5,468 bases of DNA. Source: Deinococcus sp. GTDB lineage: Bacteria > Deinococcota > Deinococci > JACQHA01. A program made the position numbers and the translations under genes. Within the stretch, counting starts at the first letter, position 1, and every line of letters starts with the position of its first letter. A model generated the notes under the pieces. That model was not told the DNA's origin, ran no database searches, and was given only the letters and a program-made list of their open reading frames with translations. The stretch is from NCBI GenBank assembly GCA_016199255.1, contig JACQHA010000022.1, positions 1-5,468 of the forward strand, written 5' to 3'. Shown piece by piece: positions 5,291 to 5,468 of the stretch.

Positions 5291-5387
5291 CGGCGCCTGG
5301 CAGTCCTTTCGCCACTTTCCCAAACTCGTCTGGCCTGCGGCCAGACTCGAACATGGGAAAGATGGCTCCAGGACTGGCCAGACGCCG
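5291..5387 (+). repeat. Long imperfect palindrome downstream of the importer operon
   Basis: Three bases after the permease stop the DNA can fold on itself over 97 bases. Pairings from outside in: 5291-5301 with 5377-5387 (one C/A mismatch at 5296/5382), 5302-5307 with 5370-5375 (after bulged G5376), a 3x3 internal loop, 5311-5314 with 5363-5366, 5315-5322 (CTTTCCCA) with 5354-5361 after bulged A5362, an asymmetric internal loop, then GTCTGGCC (5328-5335) with GGCCAGAC (5339-5346) over a TGC loop. That is about 36 base pairs. No T-run follows on either strand, so it is not a classic Rho-independent terminator, although it could still end or protect the operon mRNA. GGCCAGAC occurs a second time at 5376-5383, allowing an alternative fold. 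A REP-like or MITE-like dispersed repeat, or a structured RNA, is also possible. Confidence 0.65.
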
Positions 5388-5468
5388 CCTGGTGCTCAGT
5401 ATGCCTGATCCCCCAGGTAGGGGCTGGTGTTCGCCCTGGCTTGGTCTCATAGCGGGTTTCGCAAAAGG
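5388..5468. other. Right-edge non-coding stretch
   Basis: No credible gene start or RNA gene is visible in these 81 bases. There is a small CCCC-AGGTA-GGGG hairpin (5411-5423) and a short direct repeat CTGGTGCTC/CTGGTGTTC (5389-5397 and 5424-5432). Frames that cross here are shadows. The next gene, if any, lies beyond the window. Confidence 0.4.

Noticed and set aside
5339..5361. tRNA-like T-loop motif TTCGAGTC on the - strand
   Set aside because: No matching T-stem, anticodon arm or acceptor stem surrounds it. It belongs to the long palindrome.
5388..5430. TPP-riboswitch-like words (CCTGATC, then a TAGGGG)
   Set aside because: The CTGAGA box and the correct order and spacing of helices are missing, so this is a chance resemblance.
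4746..5450. 234-residue open frame on the - strand opposite the permease
   Set aside because: Low-complexity Arg/Gln/Pro-rich translation, and it is the antisense of a gene with clear family motifs. It is a shadow frame.

Overview
This window looks like an ordinary stretch of a moderately GC-rich bacterial chromosome. I see no phage, plasmid, insertion sequence or CRISPR signature. It holds four complete genes or gene-like units on the + strand and one gene fragment on the - strand. The three exported proteins have signal peptides ending Ala-x-Ala followed by Gln. Together with the G/C-rich codon use and the Tat-exported binding protein, this would fit Deinococcota (Thermus/Meiothermus/Truepera-like) or Chloroflexota. 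That placement is an impression from style, not a proof.

Layout. Bases 1-452 (- strand) encode the N-terminal part of a secreted TolB-like beta-propeller (PD40/WD40-like repeat) protein that runs off the left edge. Bases 453-784 are a divergent intergenic region with several inverted repeats and a good sigma-70-type promoter (696-723) pointing right. Bases 785-1699 encode a secreted M23 (LytM-type) metallopeptidase with a C-terminal SPOR domain, so a cell-wall-acting protein. Bases 1700-1848 form a short gap with a possible structured leader and a very strong Shine-Dalgarno sequence.

Bases 1849-5288 form a compact three-gene ABC importer operon. It encodes a Tat-exported NMT1/THI5-family substrate-binding protein, an SsuB/TauB/NrtD-type ATPase with a TTG start, and a permease starting at a GTG that shares one base with the ATPase stop codon. 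The binding protein would capture a small substrate outside the membrane, the permease would move it, and the ATPase would power transport. The family handles thiamine precursors, riboflavin, taurine/alkanesulfonates, nitrate and similar compounds. No riboswitch or biosynthetic gene here fixes the substrate.

The most unusual item is the permease. A normal SsuC/ThiX-type permease domain (about residues 230-489) is preceded by about 225 extra residues that look like a separate multi-pass membrane domain I do not recognise. The second is a long imperfect palindrome (5291-5387) starting three bases after the permease stop, able to fold into a roughly 97-nt stem without a U-tract. I found no clear evidence of a wholly new defence or mobile system.
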